Notes: generated by a model not told the origin, from the letters alone. A DNA stretch of 64,000 nt from Serripes groenlandicus (GCA_031761405.1 JASEVX010000081.1:1-64000), one strand, 5' to 3'; counted from the first letter of the stretch, positions 26,377-37,375 are shown. Numbers and translations: made by a program.

Positions 26377-26776
26377 ATGCTTTAGAAATCGGCCTACCTC
26401 TTTATGATGTATACTGAAGTCAGACATGTAATCAACCAAACAGAAAAAAAGCTGAGCTGAACAAAAAACCTTAACCGGACGACCACGCCGCCGCCGACGA
26501 TGCCAGGGTCATGACAATAGCCCTCGTTTTTTCAAAAGTCGAGCTAAAAAGAGGTACACAAAAAGCAATATCGTATTACAATTTTTAGTATAAACTGTAA
26601 ATATGTCCTTTGGACGGAATGGTAATTTAAAAACATACAAACCAATCAGTAATTCATAATTGATTGGAAAATAAACTAATTATCACAGTATTATATTAGA
26701 ACCACCTTAGGCAGTATGATTTCAGCATAATTATATATATACATTAATTAATGATCACATATTCAAGGCTATTTAT

Positions 26777-26944
26777 GTACTCCCTTTCCAATTATAAACA
26801 AATCTGCAGCAGACGACTTTGAAAATATCCAGGCAAAAAATATGGGAAATCTCTTTAAATGAAAGTATAATAGTTTTAAGCAATTTCTTCTTTATGTCAC
26901 AATGTTTTCAAAATTCAAGACTTTATATGTTGGAAAGGGCTAAA
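26777..26944 (+). mobile_element. TTAA foldback MITE, eroded right arm (copy 5)
   Basis: Left arm CCCTTTCCAATTATAAAC with CTGCAGCAGACGACTTTG; right end ATATGTTGGAAAGGGCTAAA. Confidence 0.75.
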
Positions 26945-26977
26945 GACCAACTATTTTCCAGCTTATCCATCCTGGCC

Positions 26978-27206
26978 ATAACTCTTTTCCTCATACGACA
27001 ATTCTGCAGCAGACGACTTTAAACATATGTTATCAAAAAAAAGAAAATCTTTATAATTGAATGGATAACCTATGAATAAAAGTAGAAAACATTGTGGCAA
27101 AATGAGAATTTGCTCATTTTGAGCAATTTCTTCTTTTGTCACTATGTTTTCAAAAGCCTTCTGCTGCATAGGCGTCAGAAGGCGTCTATATGAGGGAAAG
27201 TGTTAA
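26978..27206 (+). mobile_element. TTAA foldback MITE, GCGTC subtype (copy 6)
   Basis: Left CTCTTTTCCTCATACGACAA with CTGCAGCAGACGACTTTA; right CTGCATAGGCGTCAGAAGGCG, then ATGAGGGAAAGTGTTAA. Core palindrome GAGAATTTGCTCATTTTGAG and AGCAATTTCTTCTTTTGTCAC. Confidence 0.9.
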
Positions 27207-27644
27207 AACAACTGAGTCTTTTCACAAATGAAACAGCCATATATCCCCTGATATAATCTTCTCCTGTTCCCCCTGCTTTTTTGGGGTTTTATTCTTGTTT
27301 CAAAATTATTTCAGTTTTATCACGGCAACAGTTCATTTATTCATGATCCCCGAGTAAAGAAACCAGAAGGCCTACAAGGCTAGGAAATGTGCCTTACCCA
27401 AGGGATGGCCTTCCATGTATTTGAATGACTTATACACATACACTGTTTAGTAATGGCACATATTGCTTGTTATGACCAAACTCTACTTTACCTGGAATAT
27501 TTCCAAAATGCTTCAGGTGTCAAAATATGTTTCTATGAAGTAAAAGTTTTACCTCTTTAGAGTGAAAATTGAGTCTTTTTATCCTTTACATTTATTTTAA
27601 GAATTTCAATTAGGTATTTTCCCCCTCAAATTTGCAGCAAAAGC

Positions 27645-27840
27645 ATTCACCTTTTCCCACATGCAACAAATCTACAGTAGACGACTTAAAAAAAGACATT
27701 GGAAAAAAAAAAAGGAAAACATTGTGGCAAAAGGAAAACTTGCTCATAACGCTCATTTATAGAGAGTTTCCATATGTTTTACTTAATGTTTTCAAAGCCG
27801 TCTGCTGCAGATATGATGTAAATATTTGGGAAAGGGTTAA
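27645..27840 (+). mobile_element. TTAA foldback MITE (copy 7)
   Basis: Left CCTTTTCCCACATGCAACAA; right GCCGTCTGCTGCAGATATGA and TTTGGGAAAGGGTTAA. The core ATTGTGGCAAAAGGAAAACT is present. Confidence 0.85.
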
Positions 27841-27991
27841 AAGTGGATGAATCTAAAATCAGAATACTGAGACGAATATTTAGAGTACCCCCAACATAGG
27901 GCTTAGTTAAGTAATAAGAGAGATATTGTGGGGATAAGACCAGTCTACTCCCCGTTATCTATTCTTCAAGTTACATATCACTACACGATCT

Positions 27992-28239
27992 CTATCGTTT
28001 CACCTTGGTTTGTTTATTAACAAGTCCCCTGCCAACGACTATACTGACTTTTCTTTTCTCTTTCTTATTTCTGTTCTCTTCCTCCTCTTCATCATCTTCA
28101 GAATCCTCTTCCTTAGTCTTCCCCAGTTCTCGAAGTCTTGATTTTTCTGCTTCTTCTTTATCCCGTCTTTCTTTACGCGATCTAATGACGAGGTCGGCAC
28201 ATGGCTTCAGAGGGGCTGCTTCCACATATTCACTTCCTG
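27992..28239 (-). CDS. Candidate terminal exon of an unrecognised gene
   Basis: On the minus strand, a splice acceptor of the form TATTTTTTAAAACAG is followed by about 82 open codons ending in TAG. The peptide begins with YVEAAPLKPCADLVIRSRKE, continues as a charged helix-prone stretch (RRDKEEAEKSRLRELGK), then an acidic run (SEDDEEEEE), a basic run (NKKEKRK) and VSIVVGRGLVNKQ near the end. There is no ATG at the start of the open segment, which fits an internal acceptor and a final exon. Unlike the surrounding ORFs it is not made of MITE or tandem-repeat sequence. I do not recognise the family. No polyadenylation signal was evident just downstream, and upstream exons would lie at higher coordinates. 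A low-complexity chance ORF remains possible. Confidence 0.4.
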
Positions 28240-28252
28240 TTTTAAAAAATAG

Positions 28253-28450
28253 CTAAACGTTTTACCACACATATGCACACATTTTGCAGAAGACATTGTT
28301 AACATTGTGACAAAAGGAGAAATCGTACATGATAAGCAGTTTCCCCTTTTTCACAATGTTTTCAATAATTATAATTTCATTAACAAAGATCTTCCATATT
28401 TAAGCCAATATTCGTCTGCTACAGGTTTGTTGTATGTGGAAATGTGTTAA
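28253..28450 (+). mobile_element. TTAA foldback MITE (copy 8)
   Basis: Left CGTTTTACCACACATATGCA; core ATTGTGACAAAAGGAGAAAT and TTTCCCCTTTTTCACAATG; right GTTTGTTGTATGTGGAAATG ending in TTAA. That TTAA (28447-28450) is also the left target of the next element. Confidence 0.8.
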
Positions 28451-28680
28451 CCCTTTCCCAGGCTCATACGACAATTCTGCAGCAGACGACTTTGAACATA
28501 TTTCGTCAAAAAATAGAAAATCTCTATAATTGAATGGATAACCTATGACTAAAAGTGAAAAACATTGTGGCAAAAGAAGAAATTGCTCGTTTTGAGCAAT
28601 TTCTTCGTTTGTCACTATTTTTTCATAATGCCGTCTGCTGCAGAGGCGTCATAAAGCGTCTATGTGAGGGAAGGGGTTAT
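28447..28680 (+). mobile_element. TTAA foldback MITE, GCGTC subtype (copy 9)
   Basis: Left TTAACCCTTTCCCAGGCTCA with CTGCAGCAGACGACTTTG; right GCCGTCTGCTGCAGAGGCGT and GTGAGGGAAGGGGTTAT. It abuts the previous MITE through one shared TTAA. Confidence 0.9.
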
Positions 28681-28986
28681 TTGAGTTATGTCAAGCAATT
28701 TAAGGTCTTATTGCATATGTGCACAGTGAAGACTAAGGTTAGTCTGTATGTATGCAGTCTTATCATAGCCGTCAATGTCTGCCTAATTGAGACGAGGCAA
28801 CGATATGAATAACTGGCGGCAAAGACATGTGTGACTTGATCTTTAATGTGTGCTAATGAGCTATTGATAATTAAGAAGATTCTGTAACATTCATTCTTCT
28901 TACTCTCACTACCTGAATCACATTCAACTATTCCTTTAATGATGGCTGCTTCAGACTTTATGAAGCTATCAAACTATTTAAAAAAA

Positions 28987-29204
28987 TTAGCATTTACCAC
29001 TTCATTTATGAAAAATCTGCAGCAGACAACTCTTAAAACATCATGTCAAAAATATTGTATTCCCTATTAAGGAAATACATTTGAAAATATATTGATAAAT
29101 GGAGAAATTCCTCATCAAGAGCAATAACTCCTTTTGCCACCTTATTTTTTGAAGTTGTCTGCTGCAGATGTGTCAAAATGTATCTGTAAGTTGGAATGGG
29201 TAAA
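28987..29204 (+). mobile_element. TTAA foldback MITE, eroded ends (copy 10)
   Basis: Arms CTGCAGCAGACAACTCTTAA and GAAGTTGTCTGCTGCAGATG flank the core AAATGGAGAAATTCCTCAT and ATAACTCCTTTTGCCACC. The outer ends are substituted. Confidence 0.8.
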
Positions 29205-29684
29205 TGGTAGGTATAACAGGTTTTATCAAAACATTTCATTGTCAAAATGTTGTATCATGACATCTCAAGCTACTGCAAATGTATAAACTCATATTTATTT
29301 TGAAATTATATATCAAAATATTCTCTTTCCCACTGGTAGTAGGGCTTATTCTAGCTTCCATAACCCAATATCCATCAGCATTTGCTCGAAATGTCGGGAA
29401 GGTGCACATTTCAGAGGAAATGGGACAGGAAAAGAAATAAATACATAACACAACATTCATTTGACCTTGACCTTGACTAGATGTCCTTGGCTCCTGTAAT
29501 AAGGCCTCTCCTGCAGTTGGCAGCATAAAGAATAAAGATAGATTGATAGTGCAATCCATTATATTTGCCAGCATAATAAATTAGCCTTTTCTTTCCCAAA
29601 ATAAAACATTTCAATGGTTTTGTGCAAAACAGTTGAAACAAGAACACTATAAACACAATTTCAAAAGATTTGCTGGTGTCATGT

Positions 29685-29884
29685 TTAAACCTTTCCCACA
29701 TACAACAGATATGCAGCAGACGACTTTGAAAACATATATGGACAAATTGAAAACTCCCTTTTAATGAAGGTACAATAATTGAACCGAGTTGAAAACTCAG
29801 TTTTGAGCAATTCTTCTTTTGTCGACATGTTGTCAAAAAGCCGTCTGCTGCAGAGGCGTCAGAAAGCGTCAAGAATGGGAGATC
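29685..29884 (+). mobile_element. TTAA foldback MITE, GCGTC subtype (copy 11)
   Basis: Left TTAAACCTTTCCCACATACA with ATGCAGCAGACGACTTTG; right GCCGTCTGCTGCAGAGGCGT and AAGAATGGGAGATC. The 141-codon minus-strand ORF at 29477-29902 crosses it and is a by-product. Confidence 0.85.
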
Positions 29885-29999
29885 AGTTTTTTTCCCTGAC
29901 ACAGGTTACCATGGACTTATACCTATTACTGAATTTTTAATGGACTTGTTAAACTTGGAATTTGGAAGAGTCAACATCCAACTAGAAGATGCTTTTTCA

Positions 30000-30790
30000 A
30001 AAAAGTATATGTCTCCCCCATTGTACAGTCATATGGTCATCTGCTCAAATAGGCAAATAAGCCTGTAAAGTTTGAAGACAGTAGGTCAAAGGATTATTGA
30101 GATATCCAGCATTTGATGGCTTTGACCGTTGGCAAGGTGACCCAAAACACAGTATGGGTCATCTACTCACATAATCCAATCATATTGTGAAGTTTAAAGA
30201 CTGAGTCAAAGCGCTCTTGAGATATTGAGCAGAAACAGATTTGAATCTTATAGACCCTGTAACCTTGACCGTTGACCTAAATACTTCAAAAACAGTAGTA
30301 TTCATCTACTCATTGATTCCAACCATCCCATGCAGTTTAAAGCATCTGGGTCAAAGGGTTCGTGAAGTATTTAGTGGAAACATATTTGACTTTTTCAAGT
30401 CTCTGTGACCTTGACCTTTGACCCTGTAACTCCAAAAAAACAATAAGGGTCACCTACTCAAGTAGTCTAATCATCCTGTAAAATTTGAAGATTCTTTGAC
30501 AAATGTTTTTTTGAGGTTTTGAGACAAAATATATTTTGACCTTTAAGACCCATGTGACCCAAAAACAAATAGGGATTATATACTTAATAAGTCTTATCAT
30601 CCTATGAAGTTTGAAGATTCTGGGTAAAGATTTCTTTAGAGTGAGTCGGAAAGGGATCTGACATTTATGGCCCCTGTACATTGATCTTTGACCACCAAAA
30701 CAAATGGAATCTTCTTCTCAATAAGACCAATCATCCAAGTTAAAAGACTCTTGGGTACTCATGTGGAACTCCTGTTAACCAAGTGTGACG
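30000..30790. repeat. ~150-bp tandem repeat with GGTCAAAGG/GTGACCTTGACC units
   Basis: About five diverged units, each with a GGTCATCTACTCA-like segment, CCAATCATCCTATGAAGTTT-like text, GGGTCAAAGGGTT-like text and TGTGACCTTGACCTTTGACC. This is a bivalve-type dispersed tandem repeat. Confidence 0.8.
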
Positions 30791-30922
30791 TATGGACAGA
30801 TAGACAGACAAACAGGGCAAACACAATCAATCTATTTATGCACTTATCACACAATGGCACGGTTCATACACAACATTCACATGCCGAAACAACAATCAAA
30901 TCAACCAATTTAGTGATTCACA

Positions 30923-31139
30923 TTGACCCTTTCCCACATGCAGTTGCATTTTGAGATAATAGCAACAGTCCTATTTTGAAAACATTGTGATTTCATGATT
31001 AATTTGTTTTTTTAACCACAATGGTTTTTTTCCATATTTATTCAATATTTGTGATTTCATGATTTTTTTTCCAGATTATGACCTAATGGTTTTCAAAGAC
31101 ATCTTCTGCAAAATTGTTATATATGTTTGAAAAGGTTAA
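30923..31139 (+). mobile_element. TTAA foldback MITE, divergent (copy 12)
   Basis: Left TTGACCCTTTCCCACATGCA; right ATATATGTTTGAAAAGGTTAA. The inner CTGCAGCAGACGAC arms are lost; the ends and the ACATTGTGATTTCATGATT core remain. Confidence 0.65.
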
Positions 31140-31189
31140 ATAATTCCCCATATCCTTGACAACTTCGAATCATAATAGGATAAATAAAC

Positions 31190-31340
31190 TGGCGAACTAT
31201 CCTAACACCAGCAAGCCCTTCGCAATGTTAACCCCCAGTCCTGAGTGCCAAGGACGGAAACACATCACAACCATTTCCAAAGTCTTTGGTATGACCTGCG
31301 ATCTCCCACTACCGAGGCTGACACACTACCAACACATCAC
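31190..31340 (+). repeat. Dispersed GTAAGTTACCAGTACTA-type repeat, copy 2
   Basis: Contains CCTAACACCAGCAAGCC, CCCCAGTCCTGAGTGCCAAGG and CCAAAGTCTTTGGTATGACC, diverged from the copies at 13195 and 32742. Confidence 0.65.
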
Positions 31341-31504
31341 CAAGGTGGTTATAATAGTCTATCAGTTAATACCAAAAATCGTGTTTGTTACCTTCTTCCA
31401 TACAGAATCAATTAACAAAATAAAAACCACCAAACACCATGCTTTCTGACTTACCAATCATTGTCACTCCTTCATCTGGTTCACAATGGAAAGTGAAAAA
31501 GTTC

Positions 31505-31696
31505 ATCTTGTTTTTACCACATACAGATACATTTTTACACAAAACATGATCATGAAAAAAGGACAAAATGCTTTTTTTCCACAATGTCTTCAACTCTTTG
31601 ATAATTGTTCAATCATTTTGGAGATTTTCAAATACTTTTGCCTGAGACATTCTAAAATAGGTCTGCTTTAGATTTGTTGTATGTGGGAGAATTTAA
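31505..31696 (-). mobile_element. TTAA foldback MITE, divergent (copy 13)
   Basis: Left TTTTTACCACATACAGATAC; right TTTGTTGTATGTGGGAGAATTTAA. The inner TTTCCACAATGTCTTCAACT core is reversed relative to most copies. Confidence 0.65.
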
Positions 31697-31699
31697 TAA

Positions 31700-32741
31700 G
31701 ATAAACTTACCAGATATAGTTATTTACCAATTGATGCTCTGGTATCAGTATAAACTTACTAGGCTTAGTTATTTGCCAAGGAAACTCTGTGATATACCGT
31801 CAGGTAATCTGGTGCTATCGTGATTCATTCAAAACGGTTGAGCATGGCCCATTTGTCACAAATTGTGGTCACTCAGTTTATTCTAAGGCAAATTTGTCAC
31901 ATGATATGTTTATTGCTAGGCCCAATGGGAGTCATCTTGGTTTGTTTAATATTTGTGTCACGAAACCATATTAGTGCGAAACATGATAATTATTTGCAAT
32001 GTTCCGGTTGACATAATTAGAGTTACTGTTCATGTTTGACATGCTTGTAAAGACAATCAAAATGTGCACTCAAGAGTGTTTTGCCGAGCCATAAGGTAAG
32101 TTTGAGCTGCATCCTCACAAGCATATGATTATATAAATAGTGTCCAATGCTTCCTAATGCTTAAAATGAAACTATGGTTCTGTTTCGTACCCAATGTTTA
32201 ACGCACTCGTAGTCAAATGTGAAGTTGTGAACAGTATGTATCGTCTTGGGTTCATCTGCTTCTCTGATAAGTAGAACCACTGATGATATTCTCTGTTTAT
32301 ATATGTTGTAATCTTGCGTCGCCTTAAGGCAGACATTACAGTGATAGTTTAGATTTTGTTATTCACTTATTGTTACTTGTTTAACTATGGATAAAGATAA
32401 CATTTCTTTATATTTAGTTAATATCAAATTTTATTCATTTAACCGATGGATGTGTAGAATCTAATGAACCTTGGCAGATCTGTAGAAAAGACAATTCCCT
32501 ATCCAAGTTGCCCTTTTGTACTGGATTGAACCAATGAAAAGTCATTATGACAAGTAGTAAATTTTACGGTTTTCTTTATTTCAGCTTCTTACGATAATAA
32601 ACTACGTCATGTCATCGGGGTTTCTTAGGTCCTCGCCCTAACACCATACGGATACACTTTGGCTTATTGCATTGCTACCTCTTGTACTGGTTATGTCTCT
32701 CAACTGTGTCATTGTTTGGTGTGTTTTTAAATGTTTACGCC
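31700..32741. other. Unassigned stretch
   Basis: Starts with two ACTTACCAG/ACTTACTAG fragments of the dispersed repeat family. The rest has no recognised gene or repeat; the overlapping ORFs at 31789-32011 lack family resemblance. Confidence 0.45.
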
Positions 32742-32945
32742 GCTTTCAACAATTCTCTAGGCATCTGACGGCGTGTACTGGGTAAGTTACCAGTACTACT
32801 GGTCCATTTATCCTGACACCAGCCAGTCAGTCGTAATGCTAACCCCGCAACCCTGAGCATCACGAAGGGCAGTCATTACTACAAATTGTTAAGGTTTTGG
32901 CTTGACCTGACCGGTGACCTCCCGCACCCCAGTCCAAGTAAATGT
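32742..32945 (+). repeat. Dispersed GTAAGTTACCAGTACTA-type repeat, copy 3
   Basis: The best-preserved copy: GGTAAGTTACCAGTACTACT, CATTTATCCTGACACCAGCC, CCGCAACCCTGAGCATC and GACCTCCCGCACCCCAG, in the order expected from the minus-strand copy at 13195-13350. Confidence 0.8.
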
Positions 32946-33344
32946 GGAACGCACACTGGTAAATCAGAATTTACTAAACTCTGTTACTACCTTCAATTAC
33001 AACAAGATTTTATGGATTCATATAGGTTAAAGTTTTAACATATTATGTTAGTACATGTACACTACACAGTCAATGAAATCAAGGATTTTGCAAGCTGGAA
33101 TGTACATGCTGGTTTCTAATAAGATGTAAACTATTTTTTTTTTCTATGTGTGCAACTAAACTTGTTCTTTCAGGTTAAAATTGCAGGGGTTCGGGGGCGC
33201 AGCCCCTGAAGTTGATAAAAAAGTTAGATGCGTCTGGCAACCTGAAATAAAATATTTTAACATTCATTCAAAGGGGCTGATGTTGACCAATGTGTGTCAA
33301 ATTATCTTCATTCTATATAGGTTTTAACAATTATAGAGATGTTC

Positions 33345-33406
33345 CTTATTTTTGAGTAGACATTTTCGAAGTCGTCTACTGCAGATTTGTCATATGTGGG
33401 AAAGCT
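33345..33406 (-). mobile_element. TTAA foldback MITE, right half only
   Basis: AAGTCGTCTACTGCAGATTT and CATATGTGGGAAAGC are present. The left arm is missing. Confidence 0.6.
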
Positions 33407-33834
33407 TCAAAGCGTTAAATTGATGATGTCTGTTAAAATTATTCTTTGATAAATTGGCAGTTAAACTAGATTAGCATGAAATTATAACCTTCAATTGTGA
33501 AAAGATTTTATTGATTCAAATAGGTGAAATGTACTTTGCATGTCCACTCAAAAGATTTGCATTCTTGAATATGGTTATTTTTAATAACAGGCATAAAAAC
33601 ATTGTTTATATTATGTTGCCACAAAGTGTATTCAGTTTGACCTAGTCACCTATTGTTCTTTGTTACAAAGTTGTTGTTGTTTTGTCTTTGCACAGTATAA
33701 TTGTGGGATCGCCGACTTTTGATTGACAGTTGACGTTAGCAAATCAGATCGCGCGATTCTAGAAACTAAGAACGCGCCGCCATTTTGCCCGACACTTTCA
33801 TAAATGTCGTAGATTTAAAAAAAAAAGGTTTATT

Positions 33835-34050
33835 ATGGTTAAACGGTGTTGCTGGGGTACCTGTAATACCGATAGTAGGTATCCAGATCGTCTAAGGAAT
33901 GGAATTCATTTTATCCCTTTTCCTAAACCTGGAAGAAATCTTGAAAAGGTCAGGAAATGGATACGATTGTGCGGCAGGCCACACAGTCAGTTGAGCGAGG
34001 AAAAACTAAAGGAATGGGGGAAAGCCAAACATCTGTACGTGTGTTCAAAG
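33835..34050 (+). pseudogene. THAP zinc-finger exon 1 of transposase
   Basis: Starts at ATG and runs 72 codons to a donor, CAAAG|GTAATT. The peptide begins MVKRCCWGTC and has the THAP landmarks: Cys5-x4-Cys10, HFIPFPKP around residues 25-32, Trp42 in the helix, and VCSK at 69-72. Cys70 pairs with a His that is the first residue of the next exon, giving Cys-x2-His. THAP domains are C2CH zinc modules that bind DNA, and in transposases they recognise the element ends. The start lies about 120 bp inside the left terminal repeat, as expected for a transposase gene. This exon is intact, but the downstream catalytic part is broken. A host THAP gene is less likely given its place inside the TIRs. Confidence 0.8.
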
Positions 34051-34642
34051 GTAATTTACATGTTCAATCTTTAACGTTTAAAGTCATCAACCAAACCATT
34101 CACTTGCAAAACGAAATAAGCTGAAATGAGTGATTCGAGATACACACGAAGGTTAAATGTAGTCTCTATTTCGCCCACTTTATCTTCGAACAACGGTGAA
34201 CAGAACGGTCAGTGGTCGGGGGGAGATATTTCGTTCACTCGTGTATTGTTATGTTGTTTTTTGCAAGAGCATGATTCACGTGAAGAGTATTTGGTATATT
34301 TTACAAATGAAATGAAGATGTGATATAATTGATTTCAGGGTTCACAATTTTGATTTGTGAGACTTCGTACCACTATAAATTGGCGACTTCGTACCACATA
34401 TATAATAATAATTTTTCATTAGAGAGTTTTTCTGTAGTGTTAAATATGTATTGACGGTGTCGATTTAAGCAGACATTATAGGGTAAAAGGCGTGACAAAC
34501 GAATTACAATCTGTTATAACATGTATTATGAAACTTTATTCAATATGCAAGATGTATGCCAACAGATTGATATTAATATATAATGAAAAAAGTTATGTTT
34601 ACATAAATTTATGATGGAAATTAAAAGCAAAAAGACATATCA

Positions 34643-34697
34643 CAGGGGGTTTCGACTTACAGTGAGGGTGTCATAGCTAAGTGCAGGAAATGGGTCT
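34643..34697 (-). repeat. Inverted copy of THAP exon 2 segment
   Basis: The reverse complement contains CTGCACTTAGCTATGACACC followed by CTCACTG, matching CTGCACTTAGCTATGATACC at about 34932 in exon 2 with a few mismatches over ~50 bp. It lies ~225 bp upstream in the opposite orientation. Confidence 0.75.
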
Positions 34698-34889
34698 GAG
34701 GACATCAAACATAAAGCAAACTATTCTGACATAATGTAAATAACACATATACCACATGCAGACTTTTGAAATCACTATAAACCATTCCTGAAAATTTAAG
34801 TTGAATTACCACCAGGTTTACATTTAACATGATGTTTCTGATTTGTTTGTTTGTTTTTAACAATAACATTGTGTATTTTCATGTATAAG

Positions 34890-35033
34890 CATTTCCTTGA
34901 GGGTAAACCATCAGAGAAGTACCAAGACCCATTCCCTGCACTTAGCTATGATACCCTCACTCCAAGTAGAAAGCCCCCAGCAAGAAAAAAAATCCAATTT
35001 TCATTGTACAAATCCACTGTACATTATAAGTAA
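34890..35033 (+). pseudogene. THAP exon 2 of transposase
   Basis: A TTTTCATGTATAAG acceptor precedes CAT TTC, giving HFLEGKPSEKYQDPFPALSY. The join with exon 1 is phase 0 and completes the Cys-x2-His and the following Phe of the THAP domain (VCSK|HF). A basic tail follows (SRKPPARKK). The frame ends at a stop (35031-35033). A possible donor, TTATAA|GTAAAC, overlaps the end, so the gene may continue. A further candidate exon begins after TTTTACAG at 36315 (DLNSEPSNSTRQC), with a weak donor. Confidence 0.7.
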
Positions 35034-35330
35034 ACATTGTTTAGTCTGTTGCTTTTCTTATTGATTTGTAAAGTGATCTTGATATAAGTGTTGTATATAC
35101 ATGTGCATGTTTTTGCAGTACAGTAATTACAGGATGTTTTTTGTTTAATATATCTGGATAAGGCAGGTATACACATTATGCAGATGATATCACTGGCTTT
35201 TAAAATTTATTAAAGTGGTAGCCATGACCTCAATTAACAAACTAGCCGAGTTTGAGAATAATTATTATTCTATAAATCTCTATTTACTTCATCACATATA
35301 GTAAATAGTTACTGTCAAAACCAGATTGAA

Positions 35331-35443
35331 TAGCATATAGGAAAACTTCATTTATGAGTTAGTTTTTTCTTTTGCCACAATGTTTTTAAAATTAATATTG
35401 CTGATAATATATCAGAACGTGTCTATATATAGGAAAGAGTTTA
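35331..35443 (-). mobile_element. TTAA foldback MITE, half copy
   Basis: TTTTTTCTTTTGCCACAATG core and a GTCTATATATAGGAAAGAG end remain. The left arm is gone. Confidence 0.5.
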
Positions 35444-35566
35444 AGTCATGTCATGGGGTTTATACCCAGCATGGTAGAGTTGTCTAAATACTTGTGTACA
35501 GTACAACAGTAGTTTGAGGGGTCTTATCAGACCAAAAAAAAGCTAAAAGCATAACACAACTGCGGT

Positions 35567-35784
35567 TTAACCCTTTCCCTTTTATAAACTCTGCTGATGC
35601 TTCTACAGCAGACAACATTTGAAAACATTGTGGCAAAAGAAGACATTACTCAAAACAAGCAATTTCTCCTTTTGCCACAATGTTATCAACTTTATTTAAA
35701 AATTAAATTCTCATTTATTGAGAATTTTTCATGTTTTTGCCTATTTGTTTTCTGTCGTCTGCTGAAGATTTGCTGTATGTAAAT
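35567..35784 (-). mobile_element. TTAA foldback MITE (copy 17)
   Basis: TTAACCCTTTCCCTTTTATA, CTACAGCAGACAACATTTG, core ATTGTGGCAAAAGAAGACAT and TTTCTCCTTTTGCCACAATG; right GTCGTCTGCTGAAGATTTGC, eroded at the tip. Inserted within the THAP/DDE transposon. Confidence 0.85.
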
Positions 35785-36660
35785 ACAATTCATAATATAA
35801 CTAAACTAATTGAACAATATATATATTTAACTATTTACACAAAAGAACCAAGAAAAGTACCTAATAGACAGAAGCTTCTAACAAGTTTGTTTTAGGAATA
35901 TGTGAACAGTGTAGATCTGGATCAGAATGCAGGTGTACATACACATCTGGTTCTACATTGTTCACACAATGCCAGCTTAAACATTTTTCTATGCACAAGA
36001 TCATTTTTGCCAAGATAATTATAAGTCATCTGATGTAAATTTCTTGCTTGAAAGAAAGGGCTTAATATAGTTTTCTTCTTTTGCCACAACAATTTCATTA
36101 TCTTTTGAAGAATAGCGAAAAATTGCCTGCTAGTGGGTAAAATTGGGGTTAATGTTCAAGTCTTTTGTATTCATATTAAGGATATTTTTTACAAAGAGTT
36201 ATTACTTAAAGTATGAAAACCAAAAATTAAGACTACACAGATTAGCAGACTTGGTCTGTATATTGAAAAATATTGTTTTGTATAACATGGTTCCAAAATA
36301 TGATGATTTTACAGGGACCTGAACAGTGAGCCAAGTAACAGTACCAGACAGTGTATGTCAGCTTCAACTGATGGAGAAGTTTGATGTTCATTCCTCATTT
36401 AAACAGGTCAACCATTCCCAGACTGCACAGCAATAGAGAACAGGGATCCATTGCATGTGTCAACAGGTAATTGTGATTTGGAAACAAACTTATAAGCTGA
36501 TCTGGATCTATACTGTTCATAAATGCCAACTTGTATCTTTTGTCATGCACTTGCTCATTTCATGATTTTACTTTTTAGCATTCTCTAAAATTGTCAGGAA
36601 TGGTTTATAGTGTTTTACATAAAATTGTGACGGTCTGTCAATCAAATCATCCAGTGTTGC

Positions 36661-37375
36661 TCAATGGGGATAGATTCGGTCTACATGATAGTCAGACTTT
36701 GTAAATGTTACAAAATCACAGAATTTTGCTCCAGTAGTAAGCAACTGCCCTTGCACTTGATACCAATGAGCATGATCATGAGATAATGAGAATGAGTCCC
36801 CATCTTTGCACACAAAAAAAGAAATATCCTCTTTTCTCACATGCAATTGTTAAAGTCAAGTCTCTGACAGAGTAAGGGCACTTGACCTCCATTAGACCAG
36901 TTTCTGATGCCTCACATGCAATACCATCAGGCGTAGCACCAAGGAAGGGAAATTCTGGATTCACAACTAAACCAACATCATGAATGTGATTACCAGTTTT
37001 CTAAATTTACATTTGTTTGGCAATAAGTTCATTAGCTTTTCCATATGATGGTGAACACGATCTGAACTCTTTTTTATCAAATGTGTTTTTCAAAAATTTG
37101 ATAATTACATCTTTCTTTCTCTTAATTATCAATCAAAAATTAGATGCTGTTATTCTTTTTTTCCTTTCTACATGTCAGAGTTGGTCAATGCATTGTAACC
37201 TAGTTGATTTTTCAAGTTCAATGGCATCATCTAGAGATGTAATTAAATCTTTCCATTCATGAACTATTGGCTTGATATTCTGCAAATCAATACAAGTCAA
37301 TGGGGTCTTTGGAAAAACAGTATCACCACAGCTGTCCATTTCCCTCGGCTTTGCAATTGGAAGTACATCTGGGGC
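36661..37375 (-). pseudogene. YqaJ-type nuclease domain, broken
   Basis: A clean acceptor (TATCATTTTATACAG) opens at 37375 on the minus strand. The reading order is an N-flank (IHEWKDL-like text), then THE motif run HVERKKRITASNF, SYGKANELIAK, NPEFPFLGATPDG, MEVKCPYSVRDLT, then HWYQVQGQLLTTG with CDFVTF, and DRIYPH before a stop. GATPDG, E-x-K (EVKC) and QVQGQL are the conserved metal and catalytic motifs of YqaJ/lambda-exonuclease-type nucleases, which process DNA ends. Breaks seen: a TGA where Trp is expected before HVERKK, a TGA after RITASNF, two stops before the GATPDG segment, and a frameshift in the T-run at about 36814-36830. The copy is dead. It sits in an intron of the plus-strand transposase gene. 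Confidence 0.8.

Noticed and set aside
26021..26407. 128-codon ORF
   Set aside because: Composed largely of a TTAA foldback MITE (26094-26376).
29477..29902. 141-codon minus-strand ORF
   Set aside because: Crosses another MITE copy and repeats; no domain.
31441..31510. Short minus-strand exon-like segment ending at a strong donor (GATTG|GTAAGT) with peptide FHCEPDEGVTMIG
   Set aside because: Attractive donor, but the acceptor is uncertain, the segment is very short and no partner exon was found.
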